The notes under the pieces: model-generated
Databases searched by the model: none
Told to the model about the DNA's origin: nothing
What the model saw: only the letters and a program-made list of their open reading frames with translations
Source: Saccoglossus kowalevskii
Taxonomy: Eukaryota > Hemichordata > Enteropneusta > Harrimaniidae
Direction: 5' to 3'
Length of the DNA stretch: 49,147 nt
Assembly: GCF_000003605.2 (NCBI RefSeq)
Contig: NW_003123908.1
Coordinates: 299,000-348,146 of the forward strand
Shown here: in pieces, positions 32,979 to 46,516 of the stretch
Position numbering within the stretch: position 1 is the stretch's first letter
How the letters are laid out: every line of letters starts with the position of its first letter
Made by a program: the position numbers and the translations under genes

Positions 32979-35443
32979 CTTATCCACAGATGATTTGTTA
33001 GCAAGTTTAACTAATAAATATGCAAATAAGGCTTACCTACCAACCATAAGTGTTTTTAACACAAACACACTTTATAACACCGGAAATTGTAGTATCTAAT
33101 ATCTCAGTTTGTTTGAAGACTGCTATGTGATTTGACCAATAAATGGTTGCATAGCAACATTCACATACAAAAGATTTCATATGAACTTCACATAAATTCT
33201 AAAAAAATGATATAAATAATTTATAAATTTAAATAATAACACCCTTTCATTTCTATTTAGAGACTTATTTTAGATAAGTTAGACAGTAATCAATAAAAAC
33301 TATATTGTATTTGCTCCATTATTTTGTATATTTTATTATTATGCATCTGTCACTGTACTATATTCTATTCTACCATATTAGGAAATGTAAATTCCAAATA
33401 TGGAACAATTTCCAAGATGGCAGCCATTATTATAAGTTCAAAGTGAGAAAATATTTTTTACGTTTTTACTCAGTTTTGGACATCCCAAGTTTAAGCAATT
33501 GGATCAGAAATATGTATTATAATGTTGTTTAGATAATACCACAAACTATGCACTCAAACTATAAATGGTTGCATCCACCTCAACGTTGTTTGAAGCACAA
33601 TAGTTGACCACAAAACCTAAAATACTATAAAAAAAGAAAGAATGACAATTTAATTAAGGAATGAGAAATATTATTTAGAAACAACAAATTCTCTAGCAAA
33701 ATCAAGATTTTACTGGAAATGAAAGACAGTAAAAAACTATAGGATAAACAAATCAGAGATGGTTGACTACATGTACATGTACACGTATGGAACAGCGAGA
33801 CACAATAATTAATCTAATATTTTTGATATTTATATATACTTTTATATTATATGCATTTATCACTAACATGAAATTAAAGCAATAAAGTTATTTATTATTA
33901 TTATATTTATATGAGTTATCTGTCTCTCACATCAACTCATAATGAAATGTTATGCAAAATTAAATGGCTGATGTCTGCATGTATTAAATTGTAGATAAAT
34001 CTTACTCAAACTAACATAGAGTGAAATGTTTACTTGTAATCCCAATGTAATTACCCTACTTGGTTACAATTGTATATTGTCATTCGTTTTCCTGTCAGCT
34101 TGCTGTAAATTGAAAATGGATTTAATCTTTGTAGAAATTTAAATGTGAATAAATCCCACCATGAAATAAACACACACATTGTTGGTCCTATATTTATGGA
34201 TTAAAATGTCACACAGTGACATCGGTTTTGTACTGCTATTGTCTACCAGACTGCAATGTTGATATGACGACAGTGTTTGAGTTACTGTTGATAAGCACAA
34301 TTAGATTGGATTCATTTCCATGGTTACATTTTGTTCTGATTAAAATGTTTTTTAAAAAAAAAACACATTGTTCTGTGATAAGGATGGACAGAAACATGAT
34401 AAGATTTATTGGTATTGTATTTTTATGGATGTTTAGATCCAAGGCTCAGTTGGATTTATGTTTATACCACTTCTAAATCTCTTAATATTTGTCTGACTTA
34501 AAAGGTCACGTTTTTATATGACCATATGTTAATAGGCATTTCAGAAATTCTCAAATAAATGATTGTAAATTATTATGTTTTACAAAATGTGAATACCGGT
34601 TACTAGTTTGCTGAAAATCATGTGATAGCAGGTAATTTGCATAACAATAGATATACTACACTATGTTGTTACTGTTCATTTTAGTTCATGGTGATTATCT
34701 AGTTCCAAAGCCATTTTTTTCTAATAAAAAAAAATATTCATTTTAATCATTCTAGCGTGACTGCAATATCTAACACGACTGAAAGAAATCCTGATTTTAC
34801 TGTTGTACACTAATGTAATGAAAATAATTAAAATTTATATTTCATTATATTTTATATTCGCTTAAATTCCACAATGATAATGATAAAACAATACTGATCA
34901 ATATTTTATACGACTCGCCAATGATGCTGTATTGATCATTCGCTCTGATCAATGATGTGTCTGGGGATGTTGTAATTCTCCAGCAGCATTATCACATGCC
35001 TTCACAAAAATTTAGTACACGTACATAGTTTGGAGCGGGAACATCCCAGGTATTTGCAGTGCCGTGAATGATCATTGTCCTGTATTTGTACGAACTGTTG
35101 CTACACGGTGAATAGTTAATCAAGATGGCGATGGTCACAGTTGTCTTGTTTATAAATAGTATCCCAATTCTGATAGTCTAACTGATCAACCCTTAGCAAC
35201 AGTTGTCACCCTGGTAGTACTGTGGTGTAAATTCTGTTATCTAGTGAATAATCAGTGTACCAGTCAAAAAAGGGTCATCAGTACTTATAACAATGAATTA
35301 TGCGGATTATACGTCCATGTTCATGTTGCAATATTTTAGGTACATTGAAGTATCTCTCCAAAATAATTTAAAATCCATTGAAGTTTTGAGAATGCAGCCA
35401 TCTTGGACAACTGTGTGGAAAAATCCTTACTTATAATAGTGAC
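32979..35443. other. Intergenic, no gene supported
   Basis: AT-rich. A short ATG frame at 35125-35181 in good context (CAAGATGGCG) reads MAMVTVVLFINSIPILIV and stops. It is leader-like, but no donor was found within it, so it is noted only. A CAAGATGGC motif also lies near 33413. Confidence 0.4.
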
Positions 35444-35656
35444 TACTGTGGAATACTTTGTTTTCGCTTGGAATTAATTTTCGCTATTTTCGCTGAAGGA
35501 ATGATTCAGTGAAAATATAAATCCAGCGAATATACCTTTTTTCCTACCTTTTACATTCAACTCGCTAAAAATCAGTGAAAATAAATTCCATACAGCACAC
35601 CTAAAAAGTCTTTTGAGCGAAATTTAATTCCAGTGAAAATAAAGTATTTTACAGTA
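35444..35656. mobile_element. TACTGT-type MITE, copy 3
   Basis: Same ends and order as copy 2: TACTGTGGAATACTTTGTTT at the left, AAATAAAGTATTTTACAGTA at the right, with shared interior (GGAATGATTCAGTGAAAAT, CAGCGAATATACC). Confidence 0.8.
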
Positions 35657-38600
35657 TCTGTACAAGCTCATTCCTCCCGAATGTATCTATTATATTTGGG
35701 AAAATTAAAGCAAATTGTTAGATTAATATATATTTTAGTTGGCAAGAAATTACTTCATTAGAATATGGCAAAGTATATGCTTGAAGGCAATACAATGCAC
35801 AGCTATACGATACATATTTGTCAAGCTTGTAATAATAATTTATAGTCTGTTATAGCTGAGTAAATATATATGTTCAGTCATACGACTCTGTTCCCATCAT
35901 GCTAAGGTTAACAAGACACAATGTTTGCAGGTGACTTCAATATCAAACCTGGAACATGTAAATGCTGGTGATGTAATTTGAATATCCTAAATAAGACAAA
36001 AATTAAACATTTTTTTATCGAGTACAGGTGTTTTAGAATGAATGCAAATAGATTTGTTACAGAATGAGAAATTCTATTGTTTTTGGTGTTAGATTTGATG
36101 TCTTGAATTAATGTAGGCATTTCAAAACTCCTTCTGCCGGAAAAATAGGATTATTATATTACCGGTATATATTAGTATTACATAAAATATTGGAGAAAGG
36201 GATTACATTGTATTAGTGAACCAGATGATAAGAAATTATTGCTTTAATTTCCCGGTTGACATTTCATATCAGTGTGGCTTCTGTGTAGGATTTCAAAAGT
36301 TCCAAGATAGTTTTGACATGATTGCCGATAAAAACAGAAAATATTAGATGTATAATTTTGTTCAATGCCTAAATTTTGAAATGTATCAAATAACCCAATA
36401 TATTATTTAATCTTGTTATTCTAATTAAATTGGTATTAGAGATTGATAGCTTAAATTTAATAATCAGAAATAAGTATGTATCCCTATAGCGCATGATTAT
36501 AGATTAATTGACCTAGTATTCCAGCTTCTCGTACCAATAATTTCAGAGTACGCTCATGAATGTGCACTACTGGGTGTATGGTCAATTTTCAAAGTTATGA
36601 ATTCAAATTTAAATAATAGGCAATAATTCGCTATTGAGATGCCTTATTGTAACGCCCTTTATCCCCACCGTTCGTATTACATCCATCAATTCATCTCTGA
36701 TCGTGTCGGTAATCTTTAAATAGGTCAGTTCATTGAATATCCGCATGAACTAGTGATGTCATTTGGACAGTTGTGATTGGTCAGATGGTTTTCAACTGTT
36801 GTTGAAAAGTTTAGAAATTTGTTTTAACAAAATGGAAAATATGGAAAAACACTTTTTATATCATTCATACATATGCAGTGAAGTCACACAAAATATAATT
36901 TATAATAACGTCAGTAGCCGTACATAGATTTATAAAATATCACTGGGGGACATTATACAAGTATGTCTATTCACCTCGTGAAAAATTGTGTCGAACAATC
37001 TCATGAATGACTGTGTTATAAAAGCAACCCCCCTACTATTGCAAGCAGTAACCTAGCAACCAGGGAACATACCTGGGGAACTGTAAAACTCATCTATTCT
37101 TCCATTTAAAAGTATATTGTGATCAAATATCGCGCCATTATATGTAAATTAACTGTGTGCCTTAATTGCATTGACACACTCATAGAAGGGTGGAGTACAG
37201 CTTGCCTTATGCTCCAATACAAATCAAATATATTTCTTTTTTCATATCAAAATGAAATTGTAATGATGTTTGGTTTCCCCTGCCTATTATTAGTTCTATA
37301 TATGTGCAAACACGTATATACATAGACTGGCCCAGCTGTGGTGATTTTTTTTCAGTTAAAAAACTTGGAAAAAAAATAGTTTTGCGATATTTGGGGTCAG
37401 CGCGAAACCACCGCCAGTCTAGTATATACCGGTACACTGTTAAAAATGTTGTTTAAATATTATTTAAATTAATTAACAATAATTTTTGTTGTGGCAGGCA
37501 TAATATGGAATCAAAGTATTATGTTTGTAATCGTTACTGTAAATAATTAGTGTTTTGTCGTTATATATTCATTTGTAATTTGTCCCACTAACTTTCTGAC
37601 ATTGGTTATCTATTTTTTCCTATGATTTATTTGTTATTTTTCAACCAAATGAACATTATCATTTACTATGAAAAAATCTGGAAAACAATGATGCGGGTTT
37701 ATTTAGCAAAAGGTCACAAAGGTGAAGTTGACTTTAGAATACAAAGCTGATTCCTTCATGTAAATTCATCATTATAGTTCAATATTTGTTGACAATACAA
37801 TGTTTTATGAATGCAAATTTGTGAATATCAAAATTTTCAATTAAAAAAAATGAAATTATTCTTTAAAAATATAATATTTCACAGTCTGCAGTAAAAATAG
37901 ATCATATCATTAATTGTTAGCCACATTTACTGAAATAAACAAGCTACTAATGCTTTGCATATTTGTATTAATATTAAAAACCCTAAGTCTATATAAAATT
38001 CAGTTTATGCTGGTAGTTGAAGTCTGTCTGAATATTTGTATTGAGCTCATATGCATGCTTTTTGAAGTTACAGTTGTAGTTCTTTTAATGTTACTCAAGT
38101 TACAAGTGTTTCACATGATGAATATATCAGGAACACCCTTCTCCTTGAATAATTACTGGTTAAATTTTAAATTAAAAATAAATTTCGATACCAGCATAAA
38201 TACCAGTGTATTAATAATATCTACCATAGTACACTGTGGTCCATACTGTGTTTAGTCTAATACAAGACCCTATGTAGACTTGCAGAACATGAAGCATGTA
38301 AATCATTGTAATAAACATGTACCATGGCACATGCAGTGTTCTAATTGGGTAAAATAATCGCACAAATAGTACATGAAACGTCACTCCAAACTGGGTCATC
38401 AAATGCCAGTTTTTGCTGAATAATCAATGTTTAAACCAAAAATAATTTCAAGAAATATAATATAATATTTTAATAGCAATACATTATTCACTCAATCAGA
38501 AACATATCTCTCATAAAATGGCTCATAAAGCAAAAAATTGCATTCATTCTATCCTGGATCCTTAAAATGACCATAGACACACTTTTGTCATTACATATTA

Positions 38601-38703
38601 AGCACATATACCTGGTATACTTCTAATAAAGCAAATACGCTATTAAAACCATCATCCAATGCTGACATTGAAATATTTCATATATGAACTCACTGAACCT
38701 TAC
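35657..38703. other. Intergenic, no gene seen
   Basis: AT-rich. The 113-codon plus-strand frame at 37914-38255 is dominated by Leu/Ile/Val/Cys in low-complexity AT-rich context and has no recognised motif or clear exon boundaries, so it is not annotated as a gene. Confidence 0.4.
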
Positions 38704-38915
38704 TACTGTAAAATGACTAATTTTCACTGGGTTTAAATTTCACTGATTTATCATTTCAGGCATATTCAGTGGGTTTTAAATTCACGGTTTTATCATTTAG
38801 ATAATGTGTTCTATGCTAAATTTTACATATTCACTGTGTTTTAATTTAGCGCATTTTTCCAGTCAGCGAAATAAGCTAAATTAAAACCCAGTGAATAATT
38901 ACCCCCTTTACAGTA
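38704..38915. mobile_element. Related palindromic MITE-like element
   Basis: Begins TACTGTAAAATGACTAATTT followed by TCACTGGGTTTAAAT and ends with AACCCAGTGAATAATTACCC then CCTTTACAGTA. The reverse complement of the end matches the start over the TACTGTAAA tip and the CACTGGGTTT block. TTAC flanks both sides. The tip is shared with the TACTGT family but the interior differs. Confidence 0.65.
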
Positions 38916-41900
38916 TTACATAATGTCATTCACCTGTGCCATCTATTACACTGAATGATGGTTTGTTATAATATCACAGTTGTCACACAATTTCATTTCA
39001 ACAAACACTCGTAGTATTTTGCATGTGTTGTATTGAATTCATATAAATTCAGTTAGTACAGACGGTTAGTCGTAAGTAATGACAGTTGATGACTTGAGTA
39101 TCATTAAATTTGTAAACCGTTGATATTACATGATTGTCAGTTAGTTTTTGATGTTAATTCTCATGGCCATATGATACATGCTGTGTAAGTGGAAAACGTA
39201 TTTGTATCAATCTTTGATTTAATGTTTGCAAATCAATACTGATTCCCCATTGCTAGGTGTAACACTTTCAAAGGAATCTCATATTGCTGGTGACTGACTT
39301 TAATAAAGGGTTGCCATGCCAATAGTGTACATCAATATATGAATGATATACTCAAATTCACGATTCCTCATTGATTGTAATAATTAATATACATGTCATT
39401 ACACTAATTGGATTATATTAATCCGCATAATTTAATATTAATTAGTAGATTTTATCAGGTCTCCAGAGATTCTGTAAATGTACATGTCTATAACTTTCTA
39501 TATCAAATATATCAGAGTTCTCTTAATCTGCCATGATTCAGTCTAAGCAATGGCTGTCTTTACCGGTAATTGAACATGTTAATGCAGATATGTTTCAGGG
39601 TTTTGACCTGTTAACTTCAAGTAGCATTTTTATTGTTTTTTTCATTCCTAACAACACAAACGTAACAAGCACACAGGCTATACATTGTTGATTGTTTGGT
39701 TTACTCTCCTCACAATCTGTTACAGTGTACAGTCTTGCCAAGTCAAGAGGAACAGGATGCCATAAATTATTCGCTCTGACTTGTATCCAACTACCAACAT
39801 GTTCAAACTACAGAGTCATAGCTCAAGCTCAATATTCCCAACAGTTTAAACTAAAAGATTGAATTAATAAATAAACACTTTTCAAATGTTGGATTTTAAT
39901 ATGTACATTGTGTGGTAATCAACATGTAACAATGTTGAAATGGCGTACAAACTAGTAGCGATTGAGAGATAGATATGTGTAGTGTATGGCAGTAACATAT
40001 TAATATCAACCGGCATGCAAATTGGAATTGGAAAGTCTAATTCCACCAGATATGAATCTGAAAATGAAAGTTAAACAATAAATTGTTCTTGTGTCTCTGC
40101 TTTATTTTCTGATAAATTTTATTTAAAACGACATAAATTGATCCTACATCATTGTTTATTATTACTTTACGTCACTCCACATATGAGAATTAATAAAGTT
40201 GTATAATCACTAAAATTATGTTTGAAGCATTTAACATGTTAATTAATATGTGTAATAAATACATCAGCTTCAGGATTTTCAAGATATCCAGATATCCTAA
40301 CATCATTGAGCAGTTTTATAGCTTTGCGGTTGCAATTGAGTTTTCAGCATATCAGTGTCACCCAATCACTGAATCACACCCAGAATTCTCTGTTCAACAA
40401 TCGAATATATTACAAAACCAATATTAAATGGAAAACATTTTTTATTAAGATTGGTATGCACACCACTCCTTTCTAATTGGACATTTATAGGTTTCTCTCA
40501 TTTGAATATATAGTATGAATGTTTTACTTGTATTAGCACAATGTCTGAGCCAACATTGAACATTACATACATCTTAGGAGGTAATGTGTTTAGCACTCCA
40601 GAGACTGAATTTGAACATCAGTGCATGACAGGATTTAATAATATAGTGAAGACAATAAATAACAGTCAATAAGCGACATAATGCCTCATAATGCCTATGA
40701 CCAGTAAAACTTGCATATTTTTGGCCAATTTTAAATCAGAAGTGCTTTCAAATAAGTTTTGCTGAAAATACAACTTTAAAGCTCACGTAACCCGCAATCA
40801 ATGGCGTATATTGAGTAAGAAATAGAATATTGTTTTCATACTGAAAGAACATAATGGCGTACTTCATACATGTATACTTACCCTGTTGTCTAATTTATAA
40901 ATAGAATTGTATTGTTAAATATAGAAAGATCTATCAATATACATGTACATTGAATAGAAAATAATATTTCAAGTTACAAAATGTTCAATATGTATGTTAC
41001 TATGGTAATGCTTACTACGTGTAAAACAAAGTCTCTGCAGTTTGAACTAAATCAAATAATTGTTGAAAACAGCGTGATCAATCTCTGGGATGTTATAGAA
41101 AATTCTATCATTGCCATGGCAACAGCAGTAATGAAAAATGTTTCAGATGCATAATCAGAAAAAAATATCAAATCAATCAGTCTAGCCATTTTCAAGTTAA
41201 TAAGAATATTCAGTAAAATGAAAAGATTGAAGTTATCTACATTGAATGAATTATTCTGATAGAGGAATGAATCAAGTTAATCTGACAGCGGTCCATCTAA
41301 GGTGTCTACATGTAGCCATGCTACATAAAAAATATTAAAACTATTAAAAGAAATATTTTTTTTACTAAAAATTACAAAAATATTCACTAAAATTAGATAC
41401 CTAAAGTCATTTTCAAAATGAAAATATAATTTTCTACCAAAAATTAATAATTTAAAAATATTCACTAAAATTAGAAAGGGTATCATAATAAATAAATAAA
41501 ATCTGAGAGAGAACTACATCCAATTTCAGCCAATGGATTTAGCCTTCCCAATAGGTCTGTGGCACATACACTATATATATTAAACAAGGTTGTTTAGGGT
41601 TGACCCTTTTTGGGTAGGATTTGAATTCTGGTCTACGAATCATTGCGTGGTGTAACAACTGCTAGTACTACCGGTAGTATATATGCTACTGGTTATCAAT
41701 TCGGTTCTTATTATTTAACTAGTCAATATCATGCTTAGGTGTTACATTCCTGTTTGTTATAGATGCTGTTTTGAATTCTGTGGTTGCTTTGAAATGTGAA
41801 TAGCTGTATCTATTTCGTGATACATTTCATGGGACTGTTTAATGCACTTTTCACATTTTTAATCAATTTTTTTCTTTTTTGGTCCTCAGAGATGTCTTGT

Positions 41901-42950
41901 AATGAACATATAAATACCAGAATATTTTTCAAACCGTAAACTTTTAAAGATTTCCTCAAACTTGACTGGCAGTGTTACATGTAGTAACCCTGCTTGTGAG
42001 GTTGACTCTCCTGCCAATATTAGCATAGCAACTGTAGAACCCAAGTAAACTTTGTACTATGTTACGGTAACCATGCACCACACCCATAAACATAACAAAC
42101 AAAAATTAAATCATTGCTATATTTATTTCATGAGATTTGCATGAATCATCAGCACAGATGCGTTTCTATGCAACGATCCTTTTATGACACGTAAGCAAAA
42201 TATATACATAGAATTTTTTTTTGTGCATAATTAAACGTAATAGCACATCTAGCAACATGTGTTACAGTTTAAATAGACATATTAGTGACCCCAGGTTTGA
42301 GTAACCGTCTACATATAATGATTTGCTGTCTATATCTGTCAAAATTTTTTTAATAAATGTTTGTTTGTTTTTCAAACATTGGTTCTTTTGGTTGTTGGAC
42401 AAAGACTTCTTATTACATAGTGTGAATGTTTGAACAAATTTATATATTGAATATGGTTTGAGTTTCCTGAAACTTTGCATGTATTAATTCACACCTGTAT
42501 ACACAGATATATCCCGTACTGGCTGTTTTGGGATTACGAAACTCAGTTGTATGTACATGTATTATTGATCAATTTTTACTTCCAAGTTGGCTGCCAGATC
42601 ATGGGGGAAATTGCAAAATTATTATTTCCACAAAAACTAATTTAGGCTTCACACTCTTTTTATTTTGTCATATATTTTTGGTAGGTGAAGTTTTCAAAAT
42701 TTCAAGTTTGTGTTTTATTTTCATTAATAAGCTGTGTTACATTTAACCGCTATGAATCTAATACCCATAATATGAACGTTATATGTTCAGTTTTTCATTT
42801 TTTGCTCAAAAATTGATTGTGTTCAATCATTCCAATTATTCATTCTGGCACTAAATGTACCCTAGTGGGCTGAGGTGGAGAATGTACAGTTGGATATGGT
42901 TTGTTCAAGGCCATTAGCGAGTGATACACTATCTATACGTATCAAATAAA
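38916..42950. other. Intergenic, no gene seen
   Basis: AT-rich. A 22-bp perfect direct repeat (core AATATTCACTAAAATTAG) lies at 41376-41397 and 41454-41475, 78 bp apart. A 14-bp palindrome TACTACCGGTAGTA lies near 41668. Confidence 0.45.
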
Positions 42951-43299
42951 TCTTAAACATTGACCACTAGAGGGCTCCCTTTACATACTTACAGGTAGTC
43001 TGAAACATGAAACGTAAGACATGTTCAATATTCAACAGACAATGATGGTAGCTGGCAGACACCATGTTTTAGGGCAGGGTTAAATAATAGAGGATATTTC
43101 TGTTAGGTTAAATATATTGAAAAAAAAGAAATTAAACGTTTTGAATTAGTTGTCAAATGTGTGAATTGCTTTATTATGTCTCACTATTTGCTGATATTGA
43201 ATTCATTGAAAATGTTTGTTTTTTTCACATACATATGCTGATATTCTATTTTTAGATTTTTCATCATTTTATTCAAACAATGAAGAATTGTGTGCTGTG

Positions 43300-43455
43300 C
43301 TAGTTGATTTGTTTGGCATATTTCTGTTATCTAGTTGATTTGTTTGACATATTTATATCGTCTAGTTGATTTATTCGACATATTTATATCGTCTAGTTGA
43401 TTTATTTGACATATTTATTTTGTCCAGTTGATTTGTTTTACATATTTTTATCATT
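43300..43455. repeat. 31-bp minisatellite, five copies
   Basis: CTAGTTGATTTGTTTGACAT starts units at 43300, 43331, 43362, 43393 and 43424, exactly 31 bp apart. It lies within one copy of the dispersed repeat, at its GATTTGTTTGACATATTT block. Confidence 0.9.
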
Positions 43456-43562
43456 AATTAAAAAAAACAAAAAAACATCTGTGCTGGCTATAATTTGCAT
43501 TAATTTGGGATTATCGCTTCATGTTTGTGTTTATGTAATCAGTGTGCCCTCCACTCTCCCTT

Positions 43563-43613
43563 GCAGAGTCTTCTTGACCTAGGGAGCCACAGAGAGCCGC
43601 AACTAGACTCTGC
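43563..43613. repeat. Inverted repeat GCAGAGTCT...AGACTCTGC
   Basis: Perfect 9-bp arms separated by 33 bp containing CTAGGGAGCCACAGAGAGCC, which is noticeably richer in G+C than the surroundings. Confidence 0.6.
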
Positions 43614-43959
43614 CACTAGCGACATTTTACACCAAAATTGTTGGTATTCCGCGTTTTTTAAAATTAATTTGTTTCTTATATCTGTTAAAAAAAATGTGTG
43701 TTATTTAAAATAAATATATCAAATATTTTTACATTCAGTGCTAAAATCTTTTCAAAATGTTAAAATAATGAAAAAGAAGATCCTGAGATAGAATGCTTCG
43801 CGGCTGCCCAGTTTTTGTTCATCTTCAATATGATATCACAACTGGTCGATGTTGGGAAAAAGATAGCGAACTACGAAATTGATAGGTAAAAAGGTGTTTA
43901 TATAATTTTCTCAAACATAAAATGCTAGTGTGCATGATTTCAAAATAAATTTTATATAT

Positions 43960-44160
43960 TTTATACGAGTTTCGCTCGCATAGCAACGGACCAATACATC
44001 TACTTCCTGCCACGTCGCTTGTCCCCCTCCCCCCAGGGATCGACATGAACGCACTCGTGGCAAAGCAAAAAGTAGGTCCAGTCATTAATATTTAAATTAG
44101 CTTGTGGCAAAGACTAGTGGGACGTTCCCTGGCGACTACCTAGCTTAGTGATAAAAGACC
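43960..44160. other. Locally GC-richer segment
   Basis: Contains GAGTTTCGCTCGC, GCCACGTCGC and TCCCCCTCCCCCC in AT-rich surroundings. It could be a promoter or an old repeat; no exon was supported. GTGGCAAAG occurs twice (near 44057 and 44104). Confidence 0.25.
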
Positions 44161-46516
44161 CATAGTCTCTGGATGGAGAATCTATGCCCTCTTAACATAA
44201 GTGATTTAGTTGGAGTCAAAATGGTATCCCCAAAAATCAGCTTTTTGACTGCTGGGGAGGTCGGTGTTCAGGAAAAAATTAATTGTGTGTGATAGTATAG
44301 GTGATTTTAAACCCAAACAAAAATGCTGTGGTCCCTGATTTCCTTTGTTTTTATATGTATTTTATTTATAGAATGTGAATTTCATTTTACCAAATTGCAG
44401 AATTTCAGTAAGAACTTTTTTCAAGATCTCTACATGTATATCAATATATGATTTTTTTGTTGTGTCAATGACCTGCCAGTGAATTAGTACAACTAGTTAC
44501 GTTACAGCAAATCCACATGCGTCAGTGACACGACGTCATACCAGCGTAAAGGGTACACTGTGTTTAATCAACTAATGCTCGTCACCTTGTCGAACGAATA
44601 CAATCACTGTACACATGTCAAGTTTTATGGATGTTTAGGCGAAAATTGGCCACTAGAGGGCGCACTTCACACATATTCAGATAAGTCTGAACATTCCATC
44701 ATTGCATGTATTAAAGACAATATGATTGGAATGATATGATTTGTATGTGCAGAAATATGACAAGGAAATAAACAGAAGCCTATTTACAGATCCAACATAT
44801 GATGGATTTTGATAAGATTGAATACAGTTTTCATTCTCGCAAGTCTAATTCAATTTCCAGCACACTATGACTGTAGCAATTAGCAATCACCTCTGATATG
44901 GCAGCGGATATTTTGCTCAGGATTTTAAATATTTTAAATTCTATGAATGAGTTGTATAAATTTTGTGTAAACCATTTTTTCTTCATGTATTGCACTTTGT
45001 TAAAGGGGAGCAGAGGTCTGGCTTTTGTCACTCCGTTTATGATATTTGAGATCTTTGAATGAATTCTGGCGATAAAAACAACTTGTATGCCCTCAATATC
45101 AAGTATAAAACAGGCTGTGAAGTAGACGACAAATGTCCACTTTGCCTGGCGTCATTTCACGTCTATAGGGCCAGTCACTGATGTCATCAGTGAACACTGA
45201 TAATTGAACCCATTCATTCTAGTACGTCAATCTCATAGAAATGCTACTATGGAAGACCTTGTTAATGGACAATTTAAAAGTTTAAACATGGTGAGGTGTT
45301 GTGCGTATGAATGCCAAAACGATTCATGTTAAGTTTCTCGAAATCCCAAATGAAAAATTCACTGTGTGCTTTTGATCACATGTATACATATATTCTTTTT
45401 TTAGATGTTTTCATCAGATAATGTTTATTCAACATATTATTAATTAAACAATGAAGAATGTTTTCCTGTGTATTTTAACCAATTCTTTTGACATATTTGT
45501 TAATTGAATGGAATAACAAATCTGTGAGCTGGTTATAATCCAGAGGGTTCTTAATTCTAATAATTTAGGATTATCACTTCACGTGGGCGTTTATACAAAA
45601 TTAATTTGTGTGTAATTAATTTACTAATACTCTCGGTAGTCATCTTGCCAATTGAGTACAACCACTGTACCCAATATAAGTTTTAGGTATGTTTAAGCAA
45701 AATCGGTCACTAGAGGGCTCCCTTTACATACTAATTTCTCTCTTGATAAAATATGCTGTAACATTTTATCTATCATGACAGTGCAATGTGACTATAGGTA
45801 TTTGATGTACTGGGTTAATCTGTGACTTGGACTAGGTACTTTCGTGATGCTCATTCGTTAACCGATTTGTTTGACATATTTGTATTGTTAATTGTTTGAA
45901 AAAAGAACGTCTGAACTCGTTATCATCCAGAAGGGTCTAACTTCCATTAATTTGGGATTACTGCTTAACGTAGATGTTTATCTGATAATAATTTGTGTGT
46001 AATTGAATAATTCTTGTCAGCTTACGGAATGATTATACAGTACCCATATAGTAGTTTAAGGTATGTTTAGGTAAAAAAAAAGTTTTGTCTCAGTCCTGGA
46101 GAAAATTGAAAAAAAATGATGTGGTAACACGATTTAATTTTTTCTTGTATTAAGATTATTTAATACCATAACAACAAGATTTATATATATGTTTAATGTT
46201 TGAAATTTTTCTAATAATGCATTCAAAAACAATAAAAGTTGATTTGGATTAACTTCCTTTCTGAAACAGAAAACCACAATTTCCACACTCTACCACATGT
46301 GATACCATCCTGATGCTATAACCGAAGATAGATATCTTCGAGGGCTCTTAATATTCTTACATGTGTATTTCCACCAGTATTCCTACACATGTTTTTCACC
46401 CAGCATTCATACATGTATATTTCTACTTCAGTAATAATCTGTTTTTACACATATACATTGTGTAGTATAATCAGTGTTTGTTTTTTGTTACATTATATTT
46501 TCTTTTTCTTTTTCAG

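Larger units (their letters stand above)
42950..46080. repeat. Cluster of diverged copies of one dispersed repeat
   Basis: Several segments share the same ordered blocks: AACAATGAAGAAT; GATTTGTTTGACATATTT; a TTATAATCCAGAGGG-like block; TTTGGGATTATCGCTTCACG; CAACCACTGTACCCA; TTTTAGGTATGTTTAGGC; and a closing CACTAGAGGGC. Copies or part-copies lie at about 42950-43020, 43220-43560, 44560-44700, 45380-45735 and 45855-46080. No protein is encoded, so it looks like an old non-autonomous element. Confidence 0.6.

Noticed and set aside
35125-35181. Leader-like peptide MAMVTVVLFINSIPILIV as the first exon of the right-edge gene
   Set aside because: It stops at TAA with no donor inside the frame giving the phase needed by the exon at 46517.
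37914-38255. 113-codon hydrophobic frame as a membrane protein gene
   Set aside because: Composition follows the AT-rich base content; no splice borders, motif or neighbouring exon supports it.
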